A stretch of 64,000 bases of DNA. Origin: Burkholderia sp. Ac-20379 (GTDB taxonomy: Bacteria; Pseudomonadota; Gammaproteobacteria; Burkholderiales; Burkholderiaceae). The stretch lies in the NCBI RefSeq assembly GCF_017104645.1, contig NZ_JAAGPF010000001.1:1-64000 (forward strand), given 5' to 3'. This document shows positions 26,601 through 33,320 of this stretch, one piece after another; position 1 is the first letter of the stretch, and every line of letters starts with the position of its first letter. The notes beneath the pieces are model-generated. The model was not told the origin of the DNA. It did no database searches and saw nothing but the letters and a program-made list of their open reading frames with translations. Both the position numbers and the translations under genes were made by a program.

Positions 26601-29600
26601 TCCACGCTGCGCGACAGGTCACCCGTCAACGCTTCCAGCACGCGCACGTAGTGACGGCCGAAGCGCTGCATCGTGCGTGCGTCGAACAATTCGTCGGCAT
26701 AGCGCAGGCTGGCCGACAGCGTGCCGTCCGGCAGCTCTTGCGTATTGACCGTCAACTCGAATTGCGCCGCGCCACCGCCGACGCCATAACGCTCGACGCC
26801 GAGCCCTTCGAGTTCGTTGGCCGCCTGATAGTCGTTGCGTTGATGGTTGAACGCCACCTGGAACAGCGGCGTATGGCTCAGGCTGCGCTCCGGTTGCAGC
26901 GCATCCACCAGCACGTCGAACGGCAGATCCTGATGCGCCTGCGCGTCGAGCGCGCGCGTACGAACCTGATCGAGCAGCGCGGCCAACGTCGTGCGCCCGT
27001 CGAGGTCGGCCTTAAGCACCTGCGTATTGACGAAGAAGCCGATCAGCCCAGCCGTCTCCGGACGGTTGCGGTTCGCCACCGGCACGCCGACACGCACATC
27101 GGTTTCGCCGGTATAGCGATGCAGCAGCACGTCGAACGCCGCCAGCAGCACCATGAACGGCGTCGCGTTGCGCTGCCGCGCCACGCGCACCAGCGCGCGG
27201 CCCAATTCGGCCGGCAGCTCGATCCGCTCGCTCGCGGCGCGGTAGGCGCCGAGCGCCTGACGCGGATGGTCTGCCGGCAATGCCAGCACCGGCTGCTCGC
27301 CGCCGAGCAGATCGCGCCAATAGGCAAGCTGGCGATCCTGTTCGCCGGCTTCGAGCCAGCGCCGCTGCCAGACCGCGTAATCGGCGTACTGGATCGGCAA
27401 TGCCTGCACGTCGGGCACCGCGCCCGCCGCGAACGCGCGGTAACCGTCGACGAATTCGCGCAGCAGCACGCCTACCGACCAGCCGTCCGACACGATGTGA
27501 TGCATGACGACCACGAGCACATGCTCGCCGGGCGCGATGCGCGCCAAGCCCACGCGCAGCAGCGGCCCGCCCGTCAGGTCGAACGGCTCGGCGGCAAGCC
27601 GTGCCGCCCAGGCCGCGACGGCCGCGTCGCGATCGGCCTCGGCCGCGACATCGATCGAGCGGAAATCGTGGGCGAGCGTGTCGTGAATCCGTTGCGTCGC
27701 GCGCCCGTCGCCCGCGGCCACGAACGTGGTGCGCAGCGATTCGTGCCGGCCCGCGAGCCAGTCGAAGCTGGCGCGCAGCGCGTTCCGGTCGAGCGTCCCG
27801 CGCAGGCGAATCGCGCCGGGCATGTGATACGCGTTGCTGTCGGGCTGCAGGTTCCACAGGAACCACAGACGCTGCTGCGCATGCGACAACGGCAGGTTGG
27901 CGCGCTCGCCGGCCGGCAAAGGCAGCAATGCCGGCGCCGGCTCGGCATCGCCGATGTGATCCGCCTGAGCCGCCACCACGGCGGCGAGCGCCGCCACATC
28001 CGGGTTCTCGAACATCTGGCGCGGGCTGATCTCGATACCCACGCGTTGCAGCGCCGCGATCGCCTTCAGGCTCTGAATCGAATCGCCGCCGCGCTCGAAG
28101 AAATTGTCGTGACGGCCGACCTGCTCGACGCCGAGGATCTCGGCCCAGACGCGGGCCAGCGTCACCTCGAGCTCGCCGACCGGCGCCGTGTAATGGTCGA
28201 TCGCGACGTCGTCCGGCTCGGGCAACGCATTGCGGTCGATCTTGCCGTTCGGCATCACCGGCAGCCGCGCCAGCACCACGAACGCCGACGGCACCATGTA
28301 GCCCGGCAGCTTGCCTTCCAGACCGCTGCGCAGCGCCGTGCTGTCCACTCCGCCCGACACATAGCCCACCAACCGCTTGCCGTCGCCCGTGCCCTTCAGT
28401 TCCACCGCCGATTGCTTCACGCCCGGCACCTGCCGCAGCGCCGCTTCGATCTCGCCCAGTTCGATGCGGAAACCGCGCAGCTTCACCTGCTGGTCGATAC
28501 GGCCCAGGAAGTCGATCGTGCCGTCCTCGCGGCGGCGGCACAGATCGCCCGAGCGATACAGGCGCGAGCCGTCGTTGCGGAACGGGTTCGGAATGAACTT
28601 TTCCGCCGTCTGCCCCGCACGGCCCAGATAACCGCGCGCCAGCGTGTTCCCGCCGATGCACAATTCGCCCAGCGCCCCCACCGGCACTTCGTTGCCCGAA
28701 GCATCCATCACGTAGGCATTGCGCGACGGATACGGCACGCCGATCGACACGATCGCCTGATCCACGTCCGACGCTTCCGTGCGCCGGTACATGCACGCCA
28801 CCGTCGTTTCCGTCGGGCCGTACAGGTTGTCGAGCTGGATCGCCGACAGCGGCCCTTCGCGCCACTGGCGCAGCGAGTCGCCCGGCAACCCTTCGCCGCC
28901 CACCGTGATCTGACGCAGCGCGCTCAGCGCCTCGCGCGACGGCGGTTCGCGCAGCCATTGCTGCCAGTACGCCGTCGGAATCCGCGAGAACGTCACGTTT
29001 TCCTCGGCCAGATGGCGGCTCGTCGTTTCCAGATCCCACAGCTGCGGGCCGCGCATTTCCACCTGCCCGCCCTGCATCAGCGCCGGCAGCATTTCGTGCA
29101 GCGCCACGTCGAAGTTGATCGTCGACGATTGCAGTTGCTTGTCGTCCGAGGTGATGTCGTACGTGCCGATGAAATCGTTCAGGTGCAGGCTCAGCGAGCG
29201 ATGGCTGATCGCCACGCCCTTCGGCCGCCCCGTCGAGCCCGACGTGTAGATCACGTAGGCCAGTTGGTCCGGGTGCACGTCGGTATCGAACGGCGCGTCT
29301 GATTCGCCGGACACGTCCGCCAGATCGATCACGTCCTTGCCTGCCAGCACATCCGCCAGGTTTGCAGCCGTCGCGCGATCCGCGATCACGCGCTGCACGC
29401 CGGCGTCTTCCATCATGTAGGCCAGGCGGTCGGCCGGGTATTCCGGGTCGAGCGGCACGAACGCCGCGCCCGACTTCAGCACGCCCAGCAGCGACGCGAT
29501 CACGCCCGCCGAGCGCGTCAGGCACAGGCCGATGCGCTCGTCGGGCTGCACGCCCAGCGCGGCCAGGCGGCGTGCGATCCGGTTCGACCAGCCCACCAGC

Positions 29601-31204
29601 TCGCCGTAGTTCAGGCGCTCGCCTTCGCAGTGGACGGCCGGCGCCAGCGGCTGCCGCACGGCCTGCTCGGCGATGCGCCGCACGATCGGCTCGAACGCCG
29701 TCTCAATCGGCTCGGCCTGCCACGCGCCCTCGACGTTCAGCACAATCGCGCCGAGCGGCTTGGCCTCTTCGGTCACGATCTGTTCGAGAATTTCCACGTA
29801 ATGGCCCAGCATGCGCGCCACCACCGGCTCGTCGAACACGTCGCGCGCGAAGCCCAGCGCCACGCCGATCGCCTCGCCGTCCGCCACGTTCAGCACCAGG
29901 TCGAAGCGCGAGGTTTCCATCTCGCCTGCCGCGCCGCGAATCGTCAGCCCCGGCAGCTTCGCCTCGCCGCGCTCCGCGCCGGCGAAATTGAACATCGCCT
30001 GGAACAGCGGGCTGGTGCTCAGGCTGCGGGCCGGCTGCAACGCGTCCACCAGCCGTGCGAACGGCAGATCCTGATGCGCCTGCGCCTCCAGCACACGCTC
30101 GTTCACCTGCGCGAGCAAGCCACCGAAATCCCGAACTCCGGCCAGCTCCGAACGAATCACCAGCGTGTTGACGAAGAAGCCGATCAGGCCTTCCGTCTCC
30201 AAACGATCGCGGCCCGCCGTCGGCACGCCGACGCGAATGTCCTGCTGGTTGCTGTAGCGCGCCAGCAGCACGTCGTACGCCGCCAGCAGCGTCATGAACA
30301 GCGTCGCGCCATGGCGCTGCGACAGCGCGCGCAACGCCGACGACAGCGCGGCGGACAGTTGCATCGACACGCGGCCGCCCTCGGTGCCGCGCAGGCCGGT
30401 GCGCTTGCGCGCCATCGGCAGCTCGAGCACCGGATGCTCGGTGCCGAGCCGGTCGCGCCAGTACGCCAGTTGCGATTCCACCGCCTGCTCGTCGAGCCAT
30501 TCGCGCTGCCACAGCGCGTAGTCGCCGTACTGGATGCCCAACGGCGCCAGCTCGGGCTCGGCGCCGCGGCAGAACGCGGCGTAGGCGGTGGCGAACTCCT
30601 GCGTGAGGATGTCGAGCGACCACGCGTCCGAGACGATGTGGTGCATGGAGAAATGCAGCACGTGCGAGCTGTCGTCGCAACGGATCAGCGCCACCCGCAG
30701 CAGCGGGCCGGCCATCAGGTCGAACGGCTGCAGCGACAGCGTGCGCAGCAACGCGCGCAGCGCGGCCTCGCGCGGCTGCCCCGCCGGCTCCGACGAGAGA
30801 TCGTGCGTGGCCCAGCCGTGGCTCGCGTCGCCCACCACCTGATACGCCACGCCGTCCTGCTCCTCGAACCGCTTGCGCAGGCTCGGATGGCGCGCGCTGG
30901 CCCAGTCGATCGACTTGCGCACCGCGCCGGCATCGAGCTGGCCGTCCAGGCGCACCGCGCCGGTGATGTTGTAGCTTGCGCCCTGCGGCTCGAACTTCCA
31001 CAGGAACCACAAACGCTCCTGGGCGTGCGACAGGGGGAACCGAACCGGTTCGCCCGGGAACGGCACGATCGGCAGGCTGGCCCGTGCAATGCCGCGCGCG
31101 GCCAGGCGCGCCCGGAACACGCTGCGCTTTTCAGGCGGCAGACCGACGTAGGTCCGGGAAATGGAAAGCAGTTCGCTGTCCAGATCACGCGCGATTTCGC
31201 TCAT
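17690..31204 (-). CDS. Terminal NRPS (C-A-T-C-A-T-C-A-T-C-A-T-TE)
   Basis: 4504-residue synthetase with four extension modules and a thioesterase, so it finishes and releases the peptide although it is the first NRPS gene transcribed. Approximate residues: C1 45-450, A1 530-1000, T1 1035, C2 1105-1515, A2 1575-2050, T2 2100, C3 2165-2575, A3 2635-3115, T3 3158, C4 3215-3625, A4 3695-4170, T4 4200, TE 4250-4504 (GWSSG serine motif, late DADHVG histidine). Codes by eye: A2 D-F-W-N-I-G-M-V-H = Thr; A3 D-V-W-H-V-S-L-I-D = Ser; A1 and A4 both D-V-H-R-I-V-L-V-A, which I do not recognise. C1 and C4, which feed these two domains, carry HHIVSDAW instead of HHxxxDG. With no loading module, C1 must accept a chain from another protein. 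ATG 31204 is preceded by GGAGCGGG about 11 bases upstream. Confidence 0.96.
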   Translation of the reverse strand: MSEIARDLDSELLSISRTYVGLPPEKRSVFRARLAARGIARASLPIVPFPGEPVRFPLSHAQERLWFLWKFEPQGASYNITGAVRLDGQLDAGAVRKSIDWASARHPSLRKRFEEQDGVAYQVVGDASHGWATHDLSSEPAGQPREAALRALLRTLSLQPFDLMAGPLLRVALIRCDDSSHVLHFSMHHIVSDAWSLDILTQEFATAYAAFCRGAEPELAPLGIQYGDYALWQREWLDEQAVESQLAYWRDRLGTEHPVLELPMARKRTGLRGTEGGRVSMQLSAALSSALRALSQRHGATLFMTLLAAYDVLLARYSNQQDIRVGVPTAGRDRLETEGLIGFFVNTLVIRSELAGVRDFGGLLAQVNERVLEAQAHQDLPFARLVDALQPARSLSTSPLFQAMFNFAGAERGEAKLPGLTIRGAAGEMETSRFDLVLNVADGEAIGVALGFARDVFDEPVVARMLGHYVEILEQIVTEEAKPLGAIVLNVEGAWQAEPIETAFEPIVRRIAEQAVRQPLAPAVHCEGERLNYGELVGWSNRIARRLAALGVQPDERIGLCLTRSAGVIASLLGVLKSGAAFVPLDPEYPADRLAYMMEDAGVQRVIADRATAANLADVLAGKDVIDLADVSGESDAPFDTDVHPDQLAYVIYTSGSTGRPKGVAISHRSLSLHLNDFIGTYDITSDDKQLQSSTINFDVALHEMLPALMQGGQVEMRGPQLWDLETTSRHLAEENVTFSRIPTAYWQQWLREPPSREALSALRQITVGGEGLPGDSLRQWREGPLSAIQLDNLYGPTETTVACMYRRTEASDVDQAIVSIGVPYPSRNAYVMDASGNEVPVGALGELCIGGNTLARGYLGRAGQTAEKFIPNPFRNDGSRLYRSGDLCRRREDGTIDFLGRIDQQVKLRGFRIELGEIEAALRQVPGVKQSAVELKGTGDGKRLVGYVSGGVDSTALRSGLEGKLPGYMVPSAFVVLARLPVMPNGKIDRNALPEPDDVAIDHYTAPVGELEVTLARVWAEILGVEQVGRHDNFFERGGDSIQSLKAIAALQRVGIEISPRQMFENPDVAALAAVVAAQADHIGDAEPAPALLPLPAGERANLPLSHAQQRLWFLWNLQPDSNAYHMPGAIRLRGTLDRNALRASFDWLAGRHESLRTTFVAAGDGRATQRIHDTLAHDFRSIDVAAEADRDAAVAAWAARLAAEPFDLTGGPLLRVGLARIAPGEHVLVVVMHHIVSDGWSVGVLLREFVDGYRAFAAGAVPDVQALPIQYADYAVWQRRWLEAGEQDRQLAYWRDLLGGEQPVLALPADHPRQALGAYRAASERIELPAELGRALVRVARQRNATPFMVLLAAFDVLLHRYTGETDVRVGVPVANRNRPETAGLIGFFVNTQVLKADLDGRTTLAALLDQVRTRALDAQAHQDLPFDVLVDALQPERSLSHTPLFQVAFNHQRNDYQAANELEGLGVERYGVGGGAAQFELTVNTQELPDGTLSASLRYADELFDARTMQRFGRHYVRVLEALTGDLSRSVDEIALLDTDERDALLAWGRNDVAYPDALPVHERIAARAQATPDAIAVVYGDQSLRYGELDARANRLAHRLAKHGVGPEVRVGIAVERSIEMIVGLLAILKAGGAYVPLDPDYPQDRLSYMIEDSGIALVLTQSGVRNTLPIPSSLDVLELDGLDLTSEPETAPAVKVAQGNLAYVIYTSGSTGRPKGAQLAHHNVARLLDATEHWFHFDENDVWTMFHSYAFDFSVWEIFGALCYGGKLVVVPFVVSRSPEEFAALLRRERVTVLNQTPSAFRQLMAVPGIYDGEPLALREVIFGGEALEPQTLAPWIARFGDAQPRLVNMYGITETTVHVTYRPIGANDLNEGVSPVGVRIPDLGIYVLDAERNLVPVGVTGELYVGGAGVARGYLNRASLTAERFVPDPFGANGERLYRTGDLARWTADGALEYLGRIDHQVKIRGFRIELGEIDAQLLAQAGVRESITLAQEGPSGARLVSYVTAKGDAALDGQALRTALGATLPDYMVPTAILPLEALPLTANGKVDRKALPQPEFESAAVYAAPEGEAEAALASIWRDVLGIERVGRHDNFFELGGDSILSLQIVARAREAGWKITPRHVFEHQSLAALAASLAHGDSAYVAPPAIEPVPAEHRGALPLSHAQQRLWFLWNLQPDSSAYHIDGGLMLRGEIDMAALRGSFDALVARHESLRTRFVEAADGQAVQVVDDAATARCDCRIVDLVDRADRDAALSAWTASLSYAPFDLGKGPLLRVGVARLAADEHLLVVAMHHIVSDGWSIGVLLREFVDGYRALSAGQPFVQAALPIQYADYAVWQRRWLDDGEQARQLAYWRGVLGDAQPVLALPADRPRQALGNYRAANQRIDLPPALGRALHRVARERNATPFMVLLAAFQILLHRYTGEREICVGVPVANRNQPETAGLIGFFVNTQVLKAELDGRTTLAALLDQVRTRALDAQAHQDLPFDVLVDALQPERSLSHTPLFQVVFNHQRSDFRMLDQLPGLIIEGRDLDEGAAQFELTLNTWEAPDGTLSASVRYARELFDTETMARFSRHYVGVLEALTGDLQTHVNAVALLEDAERHALLALSRVDRAYAEQRPVHEIIRAQVEATPDAVAVEFGSEALTYRELDARANRLAHRLMSLGVGAETRVGIAVERSVEMVVGLLAILKAGGAYVPLDPEYPQDRLAYMIEDSGVALLLTQSHVRASLPVPAGLSALDLDTLDLSSESDKDPGVAVDVENAAYVIYTSGSTGRPKGAVNRHVALTNRIVWMQEAYQLDATDTVLQKTPFSFDVSVWEFFWPLMVGAKLAVAKPGDHRDPARLVELIQAYGVTTLHFVPPMLQAFVAHDDAARCTNLKRIVCSGEALPAELANRALALLPNVGVFNLYGPTEAAIDVTHWTCVAGADNVPIGRPIANIQTYVLDDALNLAPRGVAGELYLGGIGLARGYLNRPGLTAERFVADPFGTNGERLYRTGDLARWNADGALEYLGRIDHQVKIRGFRIELGEIESQLTAQAEVREAVVTAQTGAGGARLIGYVTAAEGETIDVPALRAKLGETLPDYMVPSVLMVLEALPLNPNGKVDRKLLPKPEAESAVAYAAPEGEAEQALAAIWCEVLGIERVGRHDNFFELGGHSLLVMQVASRLKQRLGMAVPIVTLFVQPTIASLAPALSEHAAAGADLVPIARRAHEHARIPLSHAQDRLWFLWKLDSHSAAYNTVGATRFEGALNIAAVRAAIDHVVARHDILRTRFEEHGGVAWQVVGSVDYAWQTRDLAMSAEAGHDEAMLAMLRELSAQPFDLQSGPLLRVTLIRCADRLHVLHFAMHHIVSDAWSLTILQREFAEAYAAACRGASLASGSLPIQYGDYALWQREQLHERAIDAQLEYWRLRLGTEHPILELPTARKRTGLRGSEGGRVSLRLPVALSSALHRVSQRHGATLFMTLLAAYDVLLARYSNQQDIRVGVPTAGRDRLETEALIGFFVNTVVIRTELAGVDNFGTLLAQVKARVMEAQAHQDLPFARLVEALQPARSLSHTPLFQTMFNYLEAGGEGVQLPGLTVSSVNNGSETARFDLVLNVADGEAIGVSLGFARDVFDEPVVARMLGHYVEILEQIVTEEAKPLGAIVLDVEGAWQAEPIETAFAPIVRRISAQAAANPLAPAVHCEGERLNYGELVGWSNRIARRLAALGVQPDERIGLCLTRSAGVIASLLGVLKSGAAFVPLDPEYPADRLAYMMEDAGVQRVIADRATAANLADVLAGKDVIDLADVSGESDAPFDTDVHPDQLAYVIYTSGSTGRPKGVAISHRSLSLHLNDFIGTYDITSDDKQLQSSTINFDVALHEMLPALMQGGQVEMRGPQLWDLETTSRHLAEENVTFSRIPTAYWQQWLREPPSREALAALRQITVGGEGLPGDSLRQWREGPLSAIQLDNLYGPTETTVACMYRRTEASDVDQAIVSIGVPYPSRNAYVMDASGNEVPVGALGELCIGGNTLARGYLGRAGQTAEKFIPNPFRNDGSRLYRSGDLCRRREDGTIDFLGRIDQQVKLRGFRIELGEIEAALRQVPGVNQSAVELKGTGDGKRLVGYVSGEVDSTALRSGLEGKLPGYMVPSAFVVLERLPVMPNGKVDRHALPEPDGLAQADRVAPRNDDEAALLALWQAVLGRDDFGVTDNFFEVGGDSLAALRITHRAAAAGLGGLTLESLFTQPTVASLAAWLDANALPPSIVPLNATSAARKLFVLHPVFGLVGEYRELAAALDGEVAVYGLQSRHYTDAAWWPASFDAVIDDYVADIRRVQPEGPYRLLGWSSGAVLGVELAHRLESLGETVACLLTVDSGPPARIATDAAEVSPAMARRRALPEELEPLREFIAQTDKWKGLLPEGEQEALLEQVALVSKYFESLQQVRVARELAVPVRQWWAERTETSVDAMRDGWQAYVPGERAGDHAIDADHVGILHDAGFIAQVRELLTDHDASEA
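18720..20410 (-). repeat. Unknown-specificity A-domain repeat, copy 1 (A4)
   Basis: Direct repeat of 28218-29908 at an offset of 9498 bp. The segments 19481-20100 and 28979-29598 look essentially identical by eye, with only isolated differences near the ends. It encodes A4 of the terminal NRPS plus the end of C4. Confidence 0.88.
21795..23370 (-). repeat. Serine A-domain repeat, copy 3
   Basis: Encodes A3 of the terminal NRPS. It is nearly identical to the two serine A domains in the FAAL-containing NRPS, so the family is shared between two genes. Confidence 0.85.
28218..29908 (-). repeat. Unknown-specificity A-domain repeat, copy 2 (A1)
   Basis: Partner of the 18720-20410 copy. It encodes A1 of the terminal NRPS plus the end of C1. 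The two copies specify proteins that differ at only a handful of residues. Confidence 0.88.
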
Positions 31205-31897
31205 TTGTTACCCGCTCCGAGGTTCTTGCAGTCCGGCGCCATCGCGCTCGCCAGGCGATGGCCGGATTCAGATAGTTCGTTCCCGGCCGGCTGGCACGCG
31301 CTGGCGCGGTGCATAGGCCGGGACATCGATCGTTGATTCAGGCCGGTCGCCGTGACGCGCCGCGTCGCGGCAAAGCCGGCGCGGTGCGATTCGGGACGGG
31401 AGGTCGAGAGCGGGTTTGGCAGGCGCGGCCGGCGGCACGATGCAGCCGCGCCGACACGGCGACGGCCGGCAGCGGCTCGCCGCGCGCCTGCATCGCGGCA
31501 TCCGCATGACATCGCGCACCGCGTCGTTGCACGGCCGGCGCCGCACGCCCTTGATGGCCCACCATGACCCTCTCCCTGTTCAAGACTGTTTGTCGATCGG
31601 CCCGCCCCGCCGGCGCCGCGCCTCACGGGCGCGCGCAACGGCAGGCAAGCCGGCCGCGGAACCGCGAGCGCGGTTCCGCATCGTTTCTGTCGGCGATCCG
31701 GCATCCGTCGAGATCGACGTGGCTGGGGAGATGCAACCTGGCTCATCCCGAATCGCACCGTCCCGCCCGGGGCGAAACGGTATTGCGCGCTCTCTACGCG
31801 CCTTGCCTGCCCCGGCGATGACGCGCCGAGGCAGCGGTGTTCAGCGGCGGCTCGCCACGGCAACGCCTGGCGCCGGCGGCACGCCGGCACACGGCCC
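31205..31897. other. 693-bp non-coding gap inside the NRPS operon
   Basis: No frame on either strand looks like a protein: all are Arg/Ala-rich shadow-type translations with no recognisable motif. It separates the type II thioesterase gene from the terminal NRPS gene, whereas all other neighbours in this operon are 0-10 bp apart. No Fur-like or AT-rich promoter element stands out. It may be a long leader or the remains of a lost gene. Confidence 0.6.
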
Positions 31898-32662
31898 TCA
31901 GCCGGCGAGGCCCGCGAGCCGGCCCGGCCCGCGCACCGTCGCGAGGCTGTCCAGCACATGGCCGATCAGTTCCTCGCGATGGGTATTGATGAAGAAATGG
32001 CCGGCATCGATCTCGCGATGCACCACCGGCCCGGCGGTTTCGTCCGCCCACGCCGCGAGATTGGCCGGATCGCCGGCCAGCTCGGCGTCGCGCGCACCGC
32101 CGATCACGAGCATCGGGCAAGTCAGACGCGCGCGGGTCGGCTGCGGCTCGTACGTGCCGCACAGATGAAAATCCGCGCGCAGCATCGGCATGACCAATTC
32201 CATGAACTCGCGGTTGTCGAGCAGCTCGTCGGGCATGCCGTTCAGCGCACGCACCTCGTCGATGAATTCAGGCTCCGGGCAAGTCAGCCAGTGCGTTTCG
32301 CGCTCGCGGCGCGACGGCGCCCGGCAGGCGGACACGCCCAGCCACCGCGGCGACACCCCGGCCACGCGCCGCAGCGCCTGGGCCAGCTCGAAACCGACCA
32401 GCGCGCCCATGCTGTGCCCGAAGATCGCGAACGGCCGGTCGAGCCGCGGACGCATATCGTCGATCAGCACCGCGATCAGCTCGTCGAGCCGATGCAGCGG
32501 CGCCATGCGCTGACGCACGCCGCGCCCGGGCAGATTCAACGGCACCAGTTCCAGCCAGGCTGGCACCCGCGCCTGCCAGCCGCGAAACACCGTCGCGCTG
32601 CCGCCCGCATAGGGCAGGCAGAACAGGGCGAGCGTGTCGTCGCGGCCGGATGGGTTCAGCAC
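31898..32662 (-). CDS. Type II thioesterase of the NRPS cluster
   Basis: 254-residue alpha/beta hydrolase of the external (type II) thioesterase family that removes wrong or stalled acyl groups from carrier proteins. The nucleophile is Ser84 in GHSMG; GGARDAE supplies the likely acidic residue and AGHFFI the histidine; the N-terminal FCLPYAGGSA is typical of the family. The start is GTG at 32662, 10 bp after the mbtH-like stop, with AAGGA in front. Length is normal for the family. A second, different thioesterase lies at 38240-39037. Confidence 0.93.
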   Translation of the reverse strand: MLNPSGRDDTLALFCLPYAGGSATVFRGWQARVPAWLELVPLNLPGRGVRQRMAPLHRLDELIAVLIDDMRPRLDRPFAIFGHSMGALVGFELAQALRRVAGVSPRWLGVSACRAPSRRERETHWLTCPEPEFIDEVRALNGMPDELLDNREFMELVMPMLRADFHLCGTYEPQPTRARLTCPMLVIGGARDAELAGDPANLAAWADETAGPVVHREIDAGHFFINTHREELIGHVLDSLATVRGPGRLAGLAG

Positions 32663-32672
32663 CTGCGATCCT

Positions 32673-32900
32673 TCAGTGCGTGCTCGCGCCGCCGGCGTTG
32701 GCGGCCATCGCCGCGCGCAGGCTGGCCGGACGCATGTCCGTCCAGTGTTCCTCGATATAGGCCAGGCAGTCGGCCTTCGGGCCCTTCTTGCCGACCGCGC
32801 GCCAGCCGCCCGGAATGGCCTTGTAGCTTGGCCAGATCGAGTACTGCTCTTCCTGATTGATGACCACTTCGAATTCGGCCTTGTCGTCGTCCCAGCTCAT
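32673..32900 (-). CDS. MbtH-like NRPS accessory protein
   Basis: 75 residues. It has the family signature in order: SWDDD start, [29 protein letters not shown]. MbtH proteins bind A domains and are often needed for their solubility and activity. It is the first gene of the minus-strand NRPS operon. I chose ATG 32900 ([10 protein letters not shown]), preceded by GGGGGT and giving the usual family length; an in-frame ATG at 32930 would add ten atypical residues. Its promoter region carries a Fur-like site. Confidence 0.95.
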   Translation of the reverse strand: MSWDDDKAEFEVVINQEEQYSIWPSYKAIPGGWRAVGKKGPKADCLAYIEEHWTDMRPASLRAAMAANAGGASTH

Positions 32901-32998
32901 CGATACCCCCAGAATGCCTGCGTCTCTCATGCCGCCCGCGAGTCGAAGCCGCGAACAGCGCCTGTGTCGAACCTGCGAACCATTCGCTCAATGAAAGT

Positions 32999-33017
32999 AA
33001 GAATGAGAATTGTTCGC
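32999..33017. promoter_or_regulatory. Fur box (mbtH operon side)
   Basis: AAGAATGAGAATTGTTCGC matches the 19-bp Fur consensus at 12 of 19 positions. It lies just downstream of the -10 element, where bound Fur-Fe would block initiation. Confidence 0.65.
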
Positions 33018-33028
33018 AATCGCCCAGC

Positions 33029-33057
33029 AAAATATGCTGAGCGGGGCGGCTTGTCAA
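33029..33057 (-). promoter_or_regulatory. Sigma-70-type promoter of the mbtH-NRPS operon
   Basis: On the minus strand there is a perfect TTGACA (-35, bases 33057-33052), a 17-base spacer and TATTTT (-10, 33034-33029). Transcription would start near the Fur-like box at 32999-33017 and leave a leader of about 120 bases before mbtH. Confidence 0.75.
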
Positions 33058-33267
33058 GGTATAGGCGTGTGGCCGGTACGGCTTTGCGCGGCACGCGGCT
33101 GCCGACGCAACCCCCGCCCCGGCGGGCCAACCCGGCCGACAACGCCCGCGCCGGCAAGGCGCCAGGCAGCTGGCACGGCACGGCCCGGGCGTGCAATTCC
33201 CTGCTACGCAAGCCGCGCCGCCACAAAAATTTCTCCGTGGCGCCAGATCACCATGGCACAATATTTC

Positions 33268-33286
33268 GCAAATAAGAATCATTATC
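33268..33286. promoter_or_regulatory. Fur box (exporter side)
   Basis: GCAAATAAGAATCATTATC matches the Fur consensus at 15 of 19 positions. It lies 35 bp before the start of the exporter operon and is the best of the four Fur-like sites in the window. Confidence 0.78.
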
Positions 33287-33320
33287 CTTAGGCCGTCATC
33301 TTCCATTCCAAAGCTCGTAG

